DNA of 18,424 nt from Candidatus Woesearchaeota archaeon (GTDB lineage: Archaea; Nanobdellota; Nanobdellia; Woesearchaeales; JAGVYJ01): contig JAGVYJ010000014.1 of NCBI GenBank assembly GCA_018303315.1, forward strand, positions 1 through 18,424. Direction: 5' to 3'. Positions within the stretch are counted from its first letter, which is position 1, and each line of letters begins with the position of its first letter. A program made the position numbers and the translations under genes. This document shows positions 6,835-13,638 of this stretch, piece after piece. The notes under the pieces were generated by a model. That model did no database searches. It was not told the DNA's origin and saw only the letters and a list, made by a program, of their open reading frames with translations.

Positions 6835-7309
6835 CACCTTCCTGCCTGATTATCTCTATGCTGCTTCCGTAGACAATGCCCTTGCCCGCCCTGCTTATGA
6901 CTTCGAGGTTTTCCCCGATGCGGACCTCTGAGTTCAGGTCAGCATCAGAATTGGCCCTGAAGAGGTTGTCAAATTCCTGCTTCAGCACATCCTCCACCTT
7001 TCCCGGACTGCAGTCCCCCTTCTGGTTCCACACCACATACCCATCCACGAAAGCACACTCTGGATTGTTAACCCCACCGGCTGCTGCAGCCTTATGCACA
7101 GCATTTGCAAGGCTTATCCTTGCTATCTCATCAACTGCACGCCTGTCATTCTCCGCCTTTGAATATGCATCTATCAGCTCAAACTGTGTTTCCCCGATAT
7201 TTTTCCTGTCCCTTATGTTTTTCTCAGCAAGGAAATTGCTCACAAGAAGCACAGCCAGGGCTATCACGCCAAAGATTACAAGTATGGTTCCTCTTACCGA
7301 GCCCTTCAT
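6827..7309 (-). CDS. Pilin-like N-terminally anchored protein (160 aa)
   Basis: The ATG at 7309 overlaps the previous stop as ATGA and is preferred to an upstream GTG at 7315. The leader MKG precedes a membrane helix (residues 8-25, LVIFGVIALAVLLVSNF). A mainly helical exported region follows (FELIDAYSKAENDRRAVDEI...ANAVHKAAAAGG), with a Cys pair (PECAFVDG, GDCSPGK) and a beta-rich end. The KG before the hydrophobic segment resembles a prepilin cleavage site. I know of no named family with confidence; similar proteins recur in DPANN surface-protein clusters. Confidence 0.85.
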   Translation of the reverse strand: MKGSVRGTILVIFGVIALAVLLVSNFLAEKNIRDRKNIGETQFELIDAYSKAENDRRAVDEIARISLANAVHKAAAAGGVNNPECAFVDGYVVWNQKGDCSPGKVEDVLKQEFDNLFRANSDADLNSEVRIGENLEVISRAGKGIVYGSSIEIIRQEGDG

Positions 7310-7779
7310 CTGCACATCCCTGCGTTCCCGCTGAAAAAGGCTGTGTTCACGCTCAGGCTGACAGTCTGCCTGATGCTGCCTGTGAATGTCTCCGTTTCCT
7401 GCTTAATCCTGTCCCCGGCTATTTTTGACTCCATGATAGTTTCGCCGTCGACACTTAGTTCAGCGCATTTATGGTAGGTCGGCTCAAGGAATTCAGCTGT
7501 CGCCTCTTCAAGCATTGGCCTGTATCTGTTATCAGAGGCAAGCCCTATTAGCTCATTCATCTGAAGCCGCACCCCTTCCATCTCCACAGGAGACCTGAGG
7601 TAAGTATCAAGCTGGTTTGCCACAAGCTGCCTGGCCTGGGCATCCCCGCCAAGTATGAATTCTCCTTTGTTTGCATTGCATGAGCCTATCTGCAGCACCA
7701 GGAGGTAGCCGAATACGAGCAGTATCCAGAAGGCTATTGCGAGATAGTCATCAACATTAAATGAGCCCTGGTTATTCAT
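7306..7779 (-). CDS. N-terminally anchored exported protein (157 aa)
   Basis: The ATG lies 8 bases before the end of the previous frame, with GGTG upstream. Residues 9-31 (VDDYLAIAFWILLVFGYLLVLQI) form the only membrane segment, directly followed by C34. The exported part has a motif QLDTYLRSPVEMEGV and LIGLASDN, then a region with C106 (YHKCAEL) and an end containing SIRQTVSLSVNTAFF and a final Cys. Its leader has NQG instead of KG. Function unknown; it belongs to the surface operon by position and architecture. Confidence 0.85.
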   Translation of the reverse strand: MNNQGSFNVDDYLAIAFWILLVFGYLLVLQIGSCNANKGEFILGGDAQARQLVANQLDTYLRSPVEMEGVRLQMNELIGLASDNRYRPMLEEATAEFLEPTYHKCAELSVDGETIMESKIAGDRIKQETETFTGSIRQTVSLSVNTAFFSGNAGMCR

Positions 7780-8050
7780 TGGGCACCACTGCTGTCAATG
7801 TATATGTTGCAGGCTTGCCTGTTTCCTGCAGCAGCACCCCTGTAACCATTCTTACTATCCTGGCACTTCCCTTTCCAGGGACGCCGGAAAGGGCAATTGT
7901 CGACCATAGCCTGTACTTGTCCTTGTTGTACACGGCACTAACCAGGCCGTCTGAGGACTGGACAGTTGCGTTAATTGCAGCATACCTGTCGTCCTTGAAT
8001 CCGAGGCTGGCCCTCAGCTGTGGTTCTGCCAGCAGCCCTGTATCTATCAC
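7772..8050 (-). CDS. Exported domain of a split pilin-like gene (downstream fragment)
   Basis: These 92 residues start at a GTG lying 80 bases inside the preceding frame, and there is no membrane segment of its own. The content (INATVQSSDGLVSAVYNK, YRLWSTIALSGVPGK, ARIVRMVTGVLLQ, ATYTLTAVVPNE) is protein-like and beta-rich, as in the exported domains of its neighbours. Joining it to the upstream frame needs a +1 shift near the GGG at 8050-8053 and gives about 145 aa: leader, membrane helix and domain. I think the two pieces are one gene. Whether the shift is a sequence error, a mutation or programmed cannot be told here. Confidence 0.7.
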   Translation of the reverse strand: MIDTGLLAEPQLRASLGFKDDRYAAINATVQSSDGLVSAVYNKDKYRLWSTIALSGVPGKGSARIVRMVTGVLLQETGKPATYTLTAVVPNE

Positions 8051-8213
8051 CCACTTCTGTGTCCAGCTGCCTGTTAATGGTGAAAAATGCAGCCACGAAC
8101 AGCGAGCCGGCTATGATAAGGGCCATGCCGAACCATATTGTTATGTACTCCAGCGTCTCCTGGCTTACTGTACCTTTCCTACTCCCCAATAATCCGGATT
8201 TCCTCTCTGCCAT
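7971..8213 (-). CDS. Pilin-like protein, N-terminal fragment (class III leader and membrane helix)
   Basis: This is an 80-aa frame from the ATG at 8213; GGAGGG is better spaced for this ATG than for the one at 8216. The leader SRKG is followed by TVSQETLEYI, with Glu at +5 as in prepilins, then the membrane helix ITIWFGMALIIAGSLFVAAFF and INRQLDTEV. After about residue 54 the sequence (GDRYRAAGRTTAEGQ... ending RQVCCN) looks like out-of-frame reading. The natural continuation lies in the next frame from 8050. It overlaps the previous gene by 35 bases. Confidence 0.7.
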   Translation of the reverse strand: MAERKSGLLGSRKGTVSQETLEYITIWFGMALIIAGSLFVAAFFTINRQLDTEVGDRYRAAGRTTAEGQPRIQGRQVCCN

Positions 8214-8670
8214 CATCCCTCCTGAATTTTCCGTTCTCCTCTCCGGCTATGACGAAATTATTCCCTATCTTGATAAAGGCAAGCCTTGCCGGCGCAGCAT
8301 CCGATTCATACTTCGGATTGACGAAGTTTTCATCCTCGGCATACCTGAACCTTGCCGGGCTGCCGCCAGGATATGCAACCTCGACAACACCGTCCATGAT
8401 TTTGATTTTCGGCAGCTCAGGGTTTCCAATGATTTGCGTGCTCTTCAGGGTTGTCAGGTCATAGACATACACCACATCACCCGGCGCCCCGTAGATTGTG
8501 TCTATCAGCAGCCCTATGTCCCTGGCAAGATAATTCTTCTGAAGAAAGTTAATGTCTATTGCATCTTTTGCAAATGCCACGAATGCAAGCCCCAGCACAG
8601 CTGCAAGCAGCAGCCCTGCGGCTGTGAAGAACACGGTTGTGGTTGTCTCATCCCCTTTTTTGTCCAGCAT
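8179..8670 (-). CDS. Pilin-like anchored beta-rich protein (163 aa)
   Basis: The ATG at 8670 has GAGG at 5-base spacing; the in-frame TTG at 8697 is less likely. The leader MLDKKG precedes DETTTTV and a membrane helix (FFTAAGLLLAAVLGLAFVAF, residues 13-32). The exported part begins YLARDIGLLIDTIYGAPGDV, then VYVYDLTTL, and continues as beta strands (KIKIMDGVVEVAY, ARFRYA, LAFIKIGNNFVIAG). The phrase ARDIxLLIDTxxxxPGxV recurs, in my recollection, in archaeal surface clusters of this type. Function unknown. Confidence 0.85.
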   Translation of the reverse strand: MLDKKGDETTTTVFFTAAGLLLAAVLGLAFVAFAKDAIDINFLQKNYLARDIGLLIDTIYGAPGDVVYVYDLTTLKSTQIIGNPELPKIKIMDGVVEVAYPGGSPARFRYAEDENFVNPKYESDAAPARLAFIKIGNNFVIAGEENGKFRRDDGREEIRIIGE

Positions 8671-8703
8671 AGCTCCCTCGCTACAACTACAATTCAAAAC
8701 CGC

Positions 8704-8712
8704 ATTTAAAAA
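8704..8712 (-). promoter_or_regulatory. Possible internal TATA box in the surface operon
   Basis: TTTTTAAAT is centred about 38 bases before the ATG at 8670. It lies at the only non-overlapping junction (49-base gap) in the operon. It could drive a shorter transcript for the last seven frames. Confidence 0.3.
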
Positions 8713-8719
8713 GATTTAG

Positions 8720-9337
8720 CTACTTTGCCCTGTCAAAATAAATATTCGTATTCCCCTGGGCATCAGCCTGCCTGCTTATCTGGATTGTGCCTTTGTCAAA
8801 GTGCGGCTTGCCTGTGAACTGGCCGAAGAGGGCAACATGGTTCCTTCCCGGAAGCCCGGTTATAGGCGCGCCTTCATTGAAGTCGCCTGGCCAGCCTGCA
8901 AAGTAGAAAACCTCGCTGAATGTTTCGCAATCCTGAAGCCCTGAGCTGCATGACATCTCATCGCAGATACACAGGCAGGCGTCAGAGCCGCATTTCAAAG
9001 GCTTCTGGGTAGTGTCCTGGGCCCCGAAAACATTGGCGTTGTAGCTGAATTCAGGCTCGCCCCTGTTGAATGCCAGAAGGTTAAGCCCTCCCCCCGGCCC
9101 CCAGTTGCCTTTGATGAACATCGGCACCACCCTTGTCTCCCCGTCTTCAAGTACGGCCTTCACCTGGAAGACAAGCCCGCGGAAGCTTTCCCTTGTCCCC
9201 TGGTCAGAGGTGCTCAGGAACTTATTGTAGACAATCAGTATCAGGGCGATGAAAATCAGTATCATCACGGCTGCCCTGACTATATCCCAGCTTTCCATGA
9301 TTATCTTCGCTGCAGTGCCCTTCCTGCCAAGCCTCAT
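8720..9337 (-). CDS. Pilin-like anchored protein with Cys cluster (205 aa)
   Basis: The ATG overlaps the previous stop (ATGA), with GGTGG 7 bases upstream. The leader MRLGRKG is followed by TAAKIIMESWDIV and a membrane helix (about 20-41, AAVMILIFIALILIVYNKF). The exported region is beta-rich (GLVFQVKAVLEDGETRVVPM, WGPGGGLNLLAFN) and has five cysteines in LKCGSDACLCICDEMSCSSG plus one in LQDCETF, then FAGWPGDFNEG and a C-terminal beta end. The dense CxxxxCxCxC array suggests disulfides or metal binding outside the cell. Function unknown. Confidence 0.87.
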   Translation of the reverse strand: MRLGRKGTAAKIIMESWDIVRAAVMILIFIALILIVYNKFLSTSDQGTRESFRGLVFQVKAVLEDGETRVVPMFIKGNWGPGGGLNLLAFNRGEPEFSYNANVFGAQDTTQKPLKCGSDACLCICDEMSCSSGLQDCETFSEVFYFAGWPGDFNEGAPITGLPGRNHVALFGQFTGKPHFDKGTIQISRQADAQGNTNIYFDRAK

Positions 9338-9624
9338 TTGGGTTCCACCGGTATGCAGCAGTACTTCTTGTCCTTGTTCAGCTCACTGTTTTGGTCGCCG
9401 CATCCTCCATATCTGAATGCTGCCTGCTGGCCTGAGTCGCACTCAGCCGAGGTTTCGACGCACTGGCCTCCCCTGCCTTCGCAGGATGCGCTTGCGGTTA
9501 TGAAAGGAAATATCCTGCTGGAAGTCCCTGTTATGAACAGCACCAATATTACCAGCACAAGCAAAGAGAGTATCGCGATGACTATTGTCTGCATGGACAG
9601 TCCCTGTCCCTTTCTAGGTAACAT
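9334..9624 (-). CDS. Pilin-like anchored Cys-knot-like small protein (96 aa)
   Basis: The frame opens at 9642, but the ATG at 9624 has GGGGTG at the right distance and gives the leader MLPRKG|QGLSM, so I use 9624. One membrane helix (QTIVIAILSLLVLVILVLFI) is followed by only about 60 exported residues with seven cysteines: SCEGRGGQCVETSAECDSG, then GGCGD and YCCIP. The spacing, ending in a CC pair, looks like a small disulfide-rich knot. It overlaps the gene before by 11 bases and the one after by 4. Confidence 0.85.
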   Translation of the reverse strand: MLPRKGQGLSMQTIVIAILSLLVLVILVLFITGTSSRIFPFITASASCEGRGGQCVETSAECDSGQQAAFRYGGCGDQNSELNKDKKYCCIPVEPK

Positions 9625-10270
9625 ATTCCCACCCCTGCTCATTCATTTCAGCTTTTGCCTCTTCCCTGAGTTTTTCTATCTTGGCTATGTCAGGGCTCCC
9701 GGCGTAGTATTCCCGGCTTATCATCTCCCGTGTCTTTCCTGAGACATCGCCGATGCTGCCTGCTTCCTCTGCCAGCACCCTGTCCGTGTATTCCAGGTAC
9801 TCTTCAGTATAATACCTGAACCACACCCCCCTTTTGAACTCCTGGAGCTCTCCAAGGCCTACTACAGGCACAACTTCGAACTGGTATCTTCCCGGAGGGA
9901 ATGCAGCAACAGGGATTTCAACGAATGTTGTGAGCTCTCCAAGCTCTTTTATCAGCTCAGGGTTCCTTGCCCCCTGCCTGTAAATGCTTTTCTGGTTCTC
10001 CCCGAAAGTGAGATAGACATCAAAGCCATCAGCCTTTTTTCCCCTGACAACATCCCACTGTATCTTTATCGCCTGGCCGTTGCCTGAAAAGCTTACCTTG
10101 GGCTCAGTGATATACTGGCCCGGGCTTATGCCATGCTCTTCCCCGAAGTCTTCCAGTCCCTGCTTTGAGCCCAGAAAGAACTCATAGCCTTTCCAGGCCC
10201 CAATTGCTATTATTACGACAACTAAGGCTCCGAGTATGAGCATGATTAGCGGCATAAAGCCTTTCTTCAT
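9614..10270 (-). CDS. Anchored FnIII/Ig-like protein (218 aa)
   Basis: The ATG overlaps the previous stop (ATGA), with GAGGT 8 bases upstream. The short leader MKKG is followed directly by a membrane helix (FMPLIMLILGALVVVIIAIGAW). Residues about 55-145 have the pattern of a fibronectin III-like beta sandwich: PKVSFSGNGQAIKIQWD, GFDVYLTFGE, TTFVEIPVAAFPPGRYQFEV, VPVVGLG. The C-terminal quarter is helical and charged (EEYLEYTDRVLAEEAG, IAKIEKLREEAKAEM). No cysteines are present, unlike most neighbours. The role may be adhesive or structural; this is inferred from fold pattern only. Confidence 0.87.
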   Translation of the reverse strand: MKKGFMPLIMLILGALVVVIIAIGAWKGYEFFLGSKQGLEDFGEEHGISPGQYITEPKVSFSGNGQAIKIQWDVVRGKKADGFDVYLTFGENQKSIYRQGARNPELIKELGELTTFVEIPVAAFPPGRYQFEVVPVVGLGELQEFKRGVWFRYYTEEYLEYTDRVLAEEAGSIGDVSGKTREMISREYYAGSPDIAKIEKLREEAKAEMNEQGWEYVT

Positions 10271-10461
10271 GTGCCGAACCTCAGGAAGTTGCCAACATTG
10301 TTGCCTGCATTGTTGATAAAGCCTGTGAGGCTGTTGATTATGAGCAGGGCAACAAGCATTATGATGAGCGCAGCCAGCAGCCAGAACACGAAGCTTGTCT
10401 GCATGCCCTTATTGCCAACCATATTCCTACCTTTATCATCCTGTTTTATTAAATTTGTCAT
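10267..10461 (-). CDS. Small pilin-like membrane protein (64 or 51 aa)
   Basis: The ATG at 10461 overlaps the upstream stop (ATGA). An in-frame ATG at 10422 has GGTAGG close upstream and would give 51 aa with a short leader MVGNKG, like the neighbours; it may be the real start. One membrane helix (SFVFWLLAALIIMLVALLII) is followed by a short Asn/Gly-rich tail (NSLTGFINNAGNNVGNFL). Size and layout suit a minor subunit or core pilin-like protein. It overlaps the next gene by ATGA. Confidence 0.8.
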   Translation of the reverse strand: MTNLIKQDDKGRNMVGNKGMQTSFVFWLLAALIIMLVALLIINSLTGFINNAGNNVGNFLRFGT

Positions 10462-11375
10462 ACCGGAATGTTTGTGCAGCCCAGCTGCCTAAATGTTTCA
10501 GGCTGGAATTCGCTCAGCACAGTCATGGCCATCCAGTCTGACTGCTTTGAGAGTTCTGCCAGTATCTCAGCGCCGAATCCTGCAACCAGGCCGACTGTGC
10601 CTGCCCTGCCCAGAATCCGGCCTCTGCTCTTGAGTATGCCGCCGGGCCCTTTTGTGGTCCAGGCAATCACTGACTGCAGCACCGCTGTCTCTGCCCCGGC
10701 AGTGCCGCCTGCTATGAAACCTGTGGGTATATCGTCATTGCTGAAAAGCTCAAGCCATTGATTGACTGAAACACCCTTTGCATAAACAAAAAACACCCCG
10801 TAGTCCCTGCCCGGCTCAAGCTCAGCGCTCTGGAACGCCTTTATCTCTTCCTCATTGAAATCAGCCAGAACCTTATCCGCATTCGGGCTCTTTGCCACTT
10901 TCAGCACTCTGGCATATGTTTCCTGATTCCTGTCTGGCGAAGGCTCCTTGAGCAGGAAGTATGGCAGGCCGGTAACAGGCTGTTCTGTGCTTACAGAGAT
11001 TATGCTGCACACATGGCAGTAAACCTCGTCCTTGTCTGAAAACAGGTTAAGCTCGCCCCTTCCGAAGCTGTCCCAGCAATAGTACATCTCATCTGCCATG
11101 GCCTTTTTTGCCTGGTAGCCGGTCATCTTTTTGTCCAAAGTTATCTGGTTCGCCTCGCAATTGATGCTTTTGCTGAGAAGCTCCCTTGCCAATGGAAGCT
11201 TTGACGCTGTGAGCACGCTCTGCTTGCATATGGTCCTGTCTGCGTTTTCAGAAGCCTGCCTGTTTACTGTCACCAGGAAAAATGTCAGCACAAGAAGCCC
11301 GATTACAGCAATAATCATGGTAACAACCATCCACTGCGCTATTTCCCCTTTCCTTTTCAGTAAAGATGGTCGCAT
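10458..11375 (-). CDS. Anchored exported protein, paralogue of the upstream 493-aa protein (305 aa)
   Basis: The ATG has GAGGT 8 bases upstream and overlaps the previous gene by 19 bases. The leader MRPSLLKRKG is followed by EIAQWM and a membrane helix (VVTMIIAVIGLLVLTFFLVTV). The exported part shares a signature with the upstream gene: ICKQSV...INCEAN, MADEMYYCWDSFGRGELN, DEVYCHVCSIISV. Then a ligand-like domain with VLADFNEEEIKAFQ and a Gly/Ala-rich segment (residues about 222-270, second hydrophobic region) lead to an end containing FRQLGCTNI. Cysteines in CxVC and YxCW probably pair. Function unknown. Confidence 0.87.
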   Translation of the reverse strand: MRPSLLKRKGEIAQWMVVTMIIAVIGLLVLTFFLVTVNRQASENADRTICKQSVLTASKLPLARELLSKSINCEANQITLDKKMTGYQAKKAMADEMYYCWDSFGRGELNLFSDKDEVYCHVCSIISVSTEQPVTGLPYFLLKEPSPDRNQETYARVLKVAKSPNADKVLADFNEEEIKAFQSAELEPGRDYGVFFVYAKGVSVNQWLELFSNDDIPTGFIAGGTAGAETAVLQSVIAWTTKGPGGILKSRGRILGRAGTVGLVAGFGAEILAELSKQSDWMAMTVLSEFQPETFRQLGCTNIPV

Positions 11376-12838
11376 AGGTTTGTTACCTCATCCAGCGGAA
11401 CAAGCTCCACACCCACAAGCTCAGGCTTCCCTTCCTGCACAATGTCGTGGACGAGAAGGCCGATGGTAAGCACTTTGGTTACCGGTATGCTTTTGACAAG
11501 CCCTACAGTGAGCTTTCCGACTTTGGTAAGGGCACTTGCTCCTTTCGCACCGGCCTTTTCAGCAAGCACGGCAAATCTCTCTGCGCCCACTCCCACCTTC
11601 GGTAGTCTGCCAAGCTCTTTTGCAACAATTTCCTTGAATCCGGCGCTTTCAATAATCCCCTTGCTGTAGGCATTTGACAATGCTCTTACCACCTCGTCAT
11701 TTTCCAAAAGCTGCAGCTGCGCCTTTGTAAGGCTCCTGCCGGCTGCCTTTGCCACCGTAGCTTCTTCCACCTGCGGCCCCAGCCTTTTCAGATATTCATT
11801 TCTGGCTGCCTTGAAAGCATCTTCTGATGTTCCCACCTCAAGGCCGAGTGCCTGGTAGGCCTTTGCATACTTGGCATATTCAGCGTAACTCTCTCCGGCC
11901 TTGGCAAGCACAGTCAATTCAGAGGCAGGTATTGTGGAGCTGCCGCTCAGCACCCTGCTGCCGAGCTTTGCGCCATAGATGGCTTCAAGCACCTGCACGC
12001 CGTGAAGCTCATAGCTGGCCTGAACCCCTGTTCCTTCCTGCCCTGTCTCAGTCGCTGCCGCCCCAGTCCTCTGGTTGAATGCCTCCAGCATCTCCCTCTG
12101 GATGCGTTCTATCTCATCATTATTGTCCCCTGCCTGGCCAAACACCACAGTCAGCGATTCCAGCAGCTTGTGCGCCTTGGAGGTCTCATAGATTACAGCA
12201 TACTGTCTGGACAGGTCAATAGGCACAAGCTCCTGCACGTCAGGCAATGCCAGCTTGCCGTCGCTCAGGAACTGGAGGTATGTTTCCTCTTTTGTCCTGC
12301 CAGGAATGTTGGTGACTGCAAGATAAGGGTAAAAGTGCGTCGCAAAATACCCCTGCTCCCTGAAATGAAGATCCTTGCTGTCATACAGGGTTTTGTCGAA
12401 ATTAACCTGTGCGCACACCACGCATCTCATGCCGTTGTCAAAGTCTCCGAACACGTTAACCTTTCCCTGCCCGAATGTGTTCCAGCATGCATACATCTGG
12501 TCGGCAAGTACATTGTAGACAGCCTCTTCAACTTTGCCCGGGTCGGTGCTTGAGATATCATTGTATCTTTTCTGTTTCTGGCCGTTTATCTCCACTTTCT
12601 TCCGGTCTACCGACACAAAATTCGTATGGCATTCCAGGTTCTTTATTGGCGTGGCGCTCTCAACCCCGAAAGTTGCCCTTGTCGCAGCTGACTTCGCGCC
12701 AACGCTGATTTTGCAGAGCTGGTCGTCAAGGGCAGGCCGGTCCACGACATTGAATGTAACGACAAACAGAACAATCCCTGCAATCACTGCCAGCAATATC
12801 TGCACCCAGATGTCCATCACCCCCTTTCGCTTTATCAT
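11357..12838 (-). CDS. Large anchored exported protein (493 aa), paralogue of the 305-aa protein
   Basis: The ATG overlaps the 34-aa frame as ATGA, with GGTG upstream. The leader MIKRKG is followed by VMDIWVQ and a membrane helix (ILLAVIAGIVLFVVTFNVV). The exported head has CKISVGAKS...LECHTN, LADQMYACWNTFGQGKVN and MRCVVCAQVNFD. From residue about 240 to 470 it is Ala/Glu/Lys-rich and helical (GESYAEYAKYAKAYQALGLE, KAAGRSLTKAQLQLLENDE), with a weakly hydrophobic stretch SIPVTKVLTIGLLVHDIV near 455-472 and an end containing TNLCDHLY. It is the largest operon product and could be the backbone or tip protein. No named domain recognised. Confidence 0.87.
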   Translation of the reverse strand: MIKRKGVMDIWVQILLAVIAGIVLFVVTFNVVDRPALDDQLCKISVGAKSAATRATFGVESATPIKNLECHTNFVSVDRKKVEINGQKQKRYNDISSTDPGKVEEAVYNVLADQMYACWNTFGQGKVNVFGDFDNGMRCVVCAQVNFDKTLYDSKDLHFREQGYFATHFYPYLAVTNIPGRTKEETYLQFLSDGKLALPDVQELVPIDLSRQYAVIYETSKAHKLLESLTVVFGQAGDNNDEIERIQREMLEAFNQRTGAAATETGQEGTGVQASYELHGVQVLEAIYGAKLGSRVLSGSSTIPASELTVLAKAGESYAEYAKYAKAYQALGLEVGTSEDAFKAARNEYLKRLGPQVEEATVAKAAGRSLTKAQLQLLENDEVVRALSNAYSKGIIESAGFKEIVAKELGRLPKVGVGAERFAVLAEKAGAKGASALTKVGKLTVGLVKSIPVTKVLTIGLLVHDIVQEGKPELVGVELVPLDEVTNLCDHLY

Positions 12839-12939
12839 GCAGCACCATGCAGATAATTAGTGACTTTTGTGAGGATGAAGAACGCCACCAGCCCTATAAG
12901 GAGTATGGCAGCTATCAGCCAGACTACATAACTCGACAT
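12835..12939 (-). CDS. 34-residue membrane microprotein heading the surface operon
   Basis: This frame is too short for usual gene calling. ATG at 12939 follows GGAGAGG, and TGA overlaps the 493-aa start as ATGA. Almost the whole protein is one membrane helix (YVVWLIAAILLIGLVAFFIL) with a short tail TKVTNYLHGAA. The Shine-Dalgarno match, the ATGA coupling and a TATA box at suitable distance support it as the first gene of the operon. It may set translation of the large gene or be a small membrane subunit. Confidence 0.75.
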   Translation of the reverse strand: MSSYVVWLIAAILLIGLVAFFILTKVTNYLHGAA

Positions 12940-12986
12940 ATCCCCTCTCCTGGTTAAAGGATTCATAAGTATCTCAGACCTTTACA

Positions 12987-13010
12987 ATATAAAAAAATAA
13001 AATATAAATT
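12987..13010 (-). promoter_or_regulatory. T-rich pilin terminator merged with the surface-operon promoter
   Basis: Directly after the pilin stop the minus strand is almost pure T/A with a run of seven T's, fit for archaeal termination. Its far end holds TTTATATT, centred about 51 bases before the ATG at 12939. That would place the start of transcription near 12965 and keep the GGAGAGG site in the mRNA. Confidence 0.5.
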
Positions 13011-13508
13011 TTAAGATGCAGTTCCTGTTACGCTAAGGGCTGCGCTGTGTGTGACGCCCGTCTGGACGTTTTTGTACTGGATGCTCACATCCTGGGAAAA
13101 CCTGTTCCCTGATGAGACATCATTTGAACAGCTAAGTCTCACTATTCCCTGCTGGCCATTCTGGAACACAGTTGGCACAGCTGCCGGGGTGCATGCTGTT
13201 CCCACACAGGCTTCTACGCTGCTTGTGTCACACTCATCTGCTGTATCAGAGTCAGTTACTCCGGTGACATTTACTGAGAAGCCTAATTCATTTCTGAAGC
13301 CCAGTTCCACACGGTCATTTACGCCATCAACGGATGCCTTTCCGCCTACGCAGACCAAGCCTGCCGGTAGCTGACATGTCTCGGGCAGGAATCTTGACGG
13401 ATTCAGAACGCCGAAGTATGCCAGTGCAGCTATTGCTGCAAGCACCACAAGGATAGCCCAGCCGTATGTCATCAGGAATTCCATGGCTGCCTGTCCTTTC
13501 TTTTTCAT
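13011..13508 (-). CDS. Class III signal peptide pilin (165 aa)
   Basis: The start MKKKG|QAAMEFLMTYGWAIL is the classic archaeal class III leader: cleavage after Gly by a PibD/FlaK-like peptidase, Glu at +5, then the hydrophobic assembly helix (AILVVLAAIAALAYFGVL). The exported domain (residues 35-165) is beta-rich, small-residue-rich and has six cysteines (ETCQLPAGLVCVGG, DECDTSSVEACVGTACTP, RLSCSNDV), consistent with disulfide-stabilised pilins. GGTGA lies 4 bases before the ATG. It has its own promoter and terminator, as expected for a major subunit made in excess over the operon products downstream. Confidence 0.93.
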   Translation of the reverse strand: MKKKGQAAMEFLMTYGWAILVVLAAIAALAYFGVLNPSRFLPETCQLPAGLVCVGGKASVDGVNDRVELGFRNELGFSVNVTGVTDSDTADECDTSSVEACVGTACTPAAVPTVFQNGQQGIVRLSCSNDVSSGNRFSQDVSIQYKNVQTGVTHSAALSVTGTAS

Positions 13509-13529
13509 CGAATCACCTCATGGGTTTTC

Positions 13530-13575
13530 TATATAAATGGCTATTGGTATACATTTACCCCTATTACTATAAAAA
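13530..13575 (-). promoter_or_regulatory. Promoter of the pilin gene
   Basis: Two minus-strand TATA-like boxes precede the pilin: CTTTTTATAG (13567-13576) and ATTTATATA (13530-13538). The first would give a leader of about 38 bases that keeps the GAGGTGA ribosome site (13513-13519). The second would give a near-leaderless mRNA without it. I prefer the first. Confidence 0.45.
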
Positions 13576-13638
13576 GTTTGTGTTAGTAAATTTATTTACA
13601 ATATTGAAATTAAATTGTTTGGCCGGTACTGCTGAATT

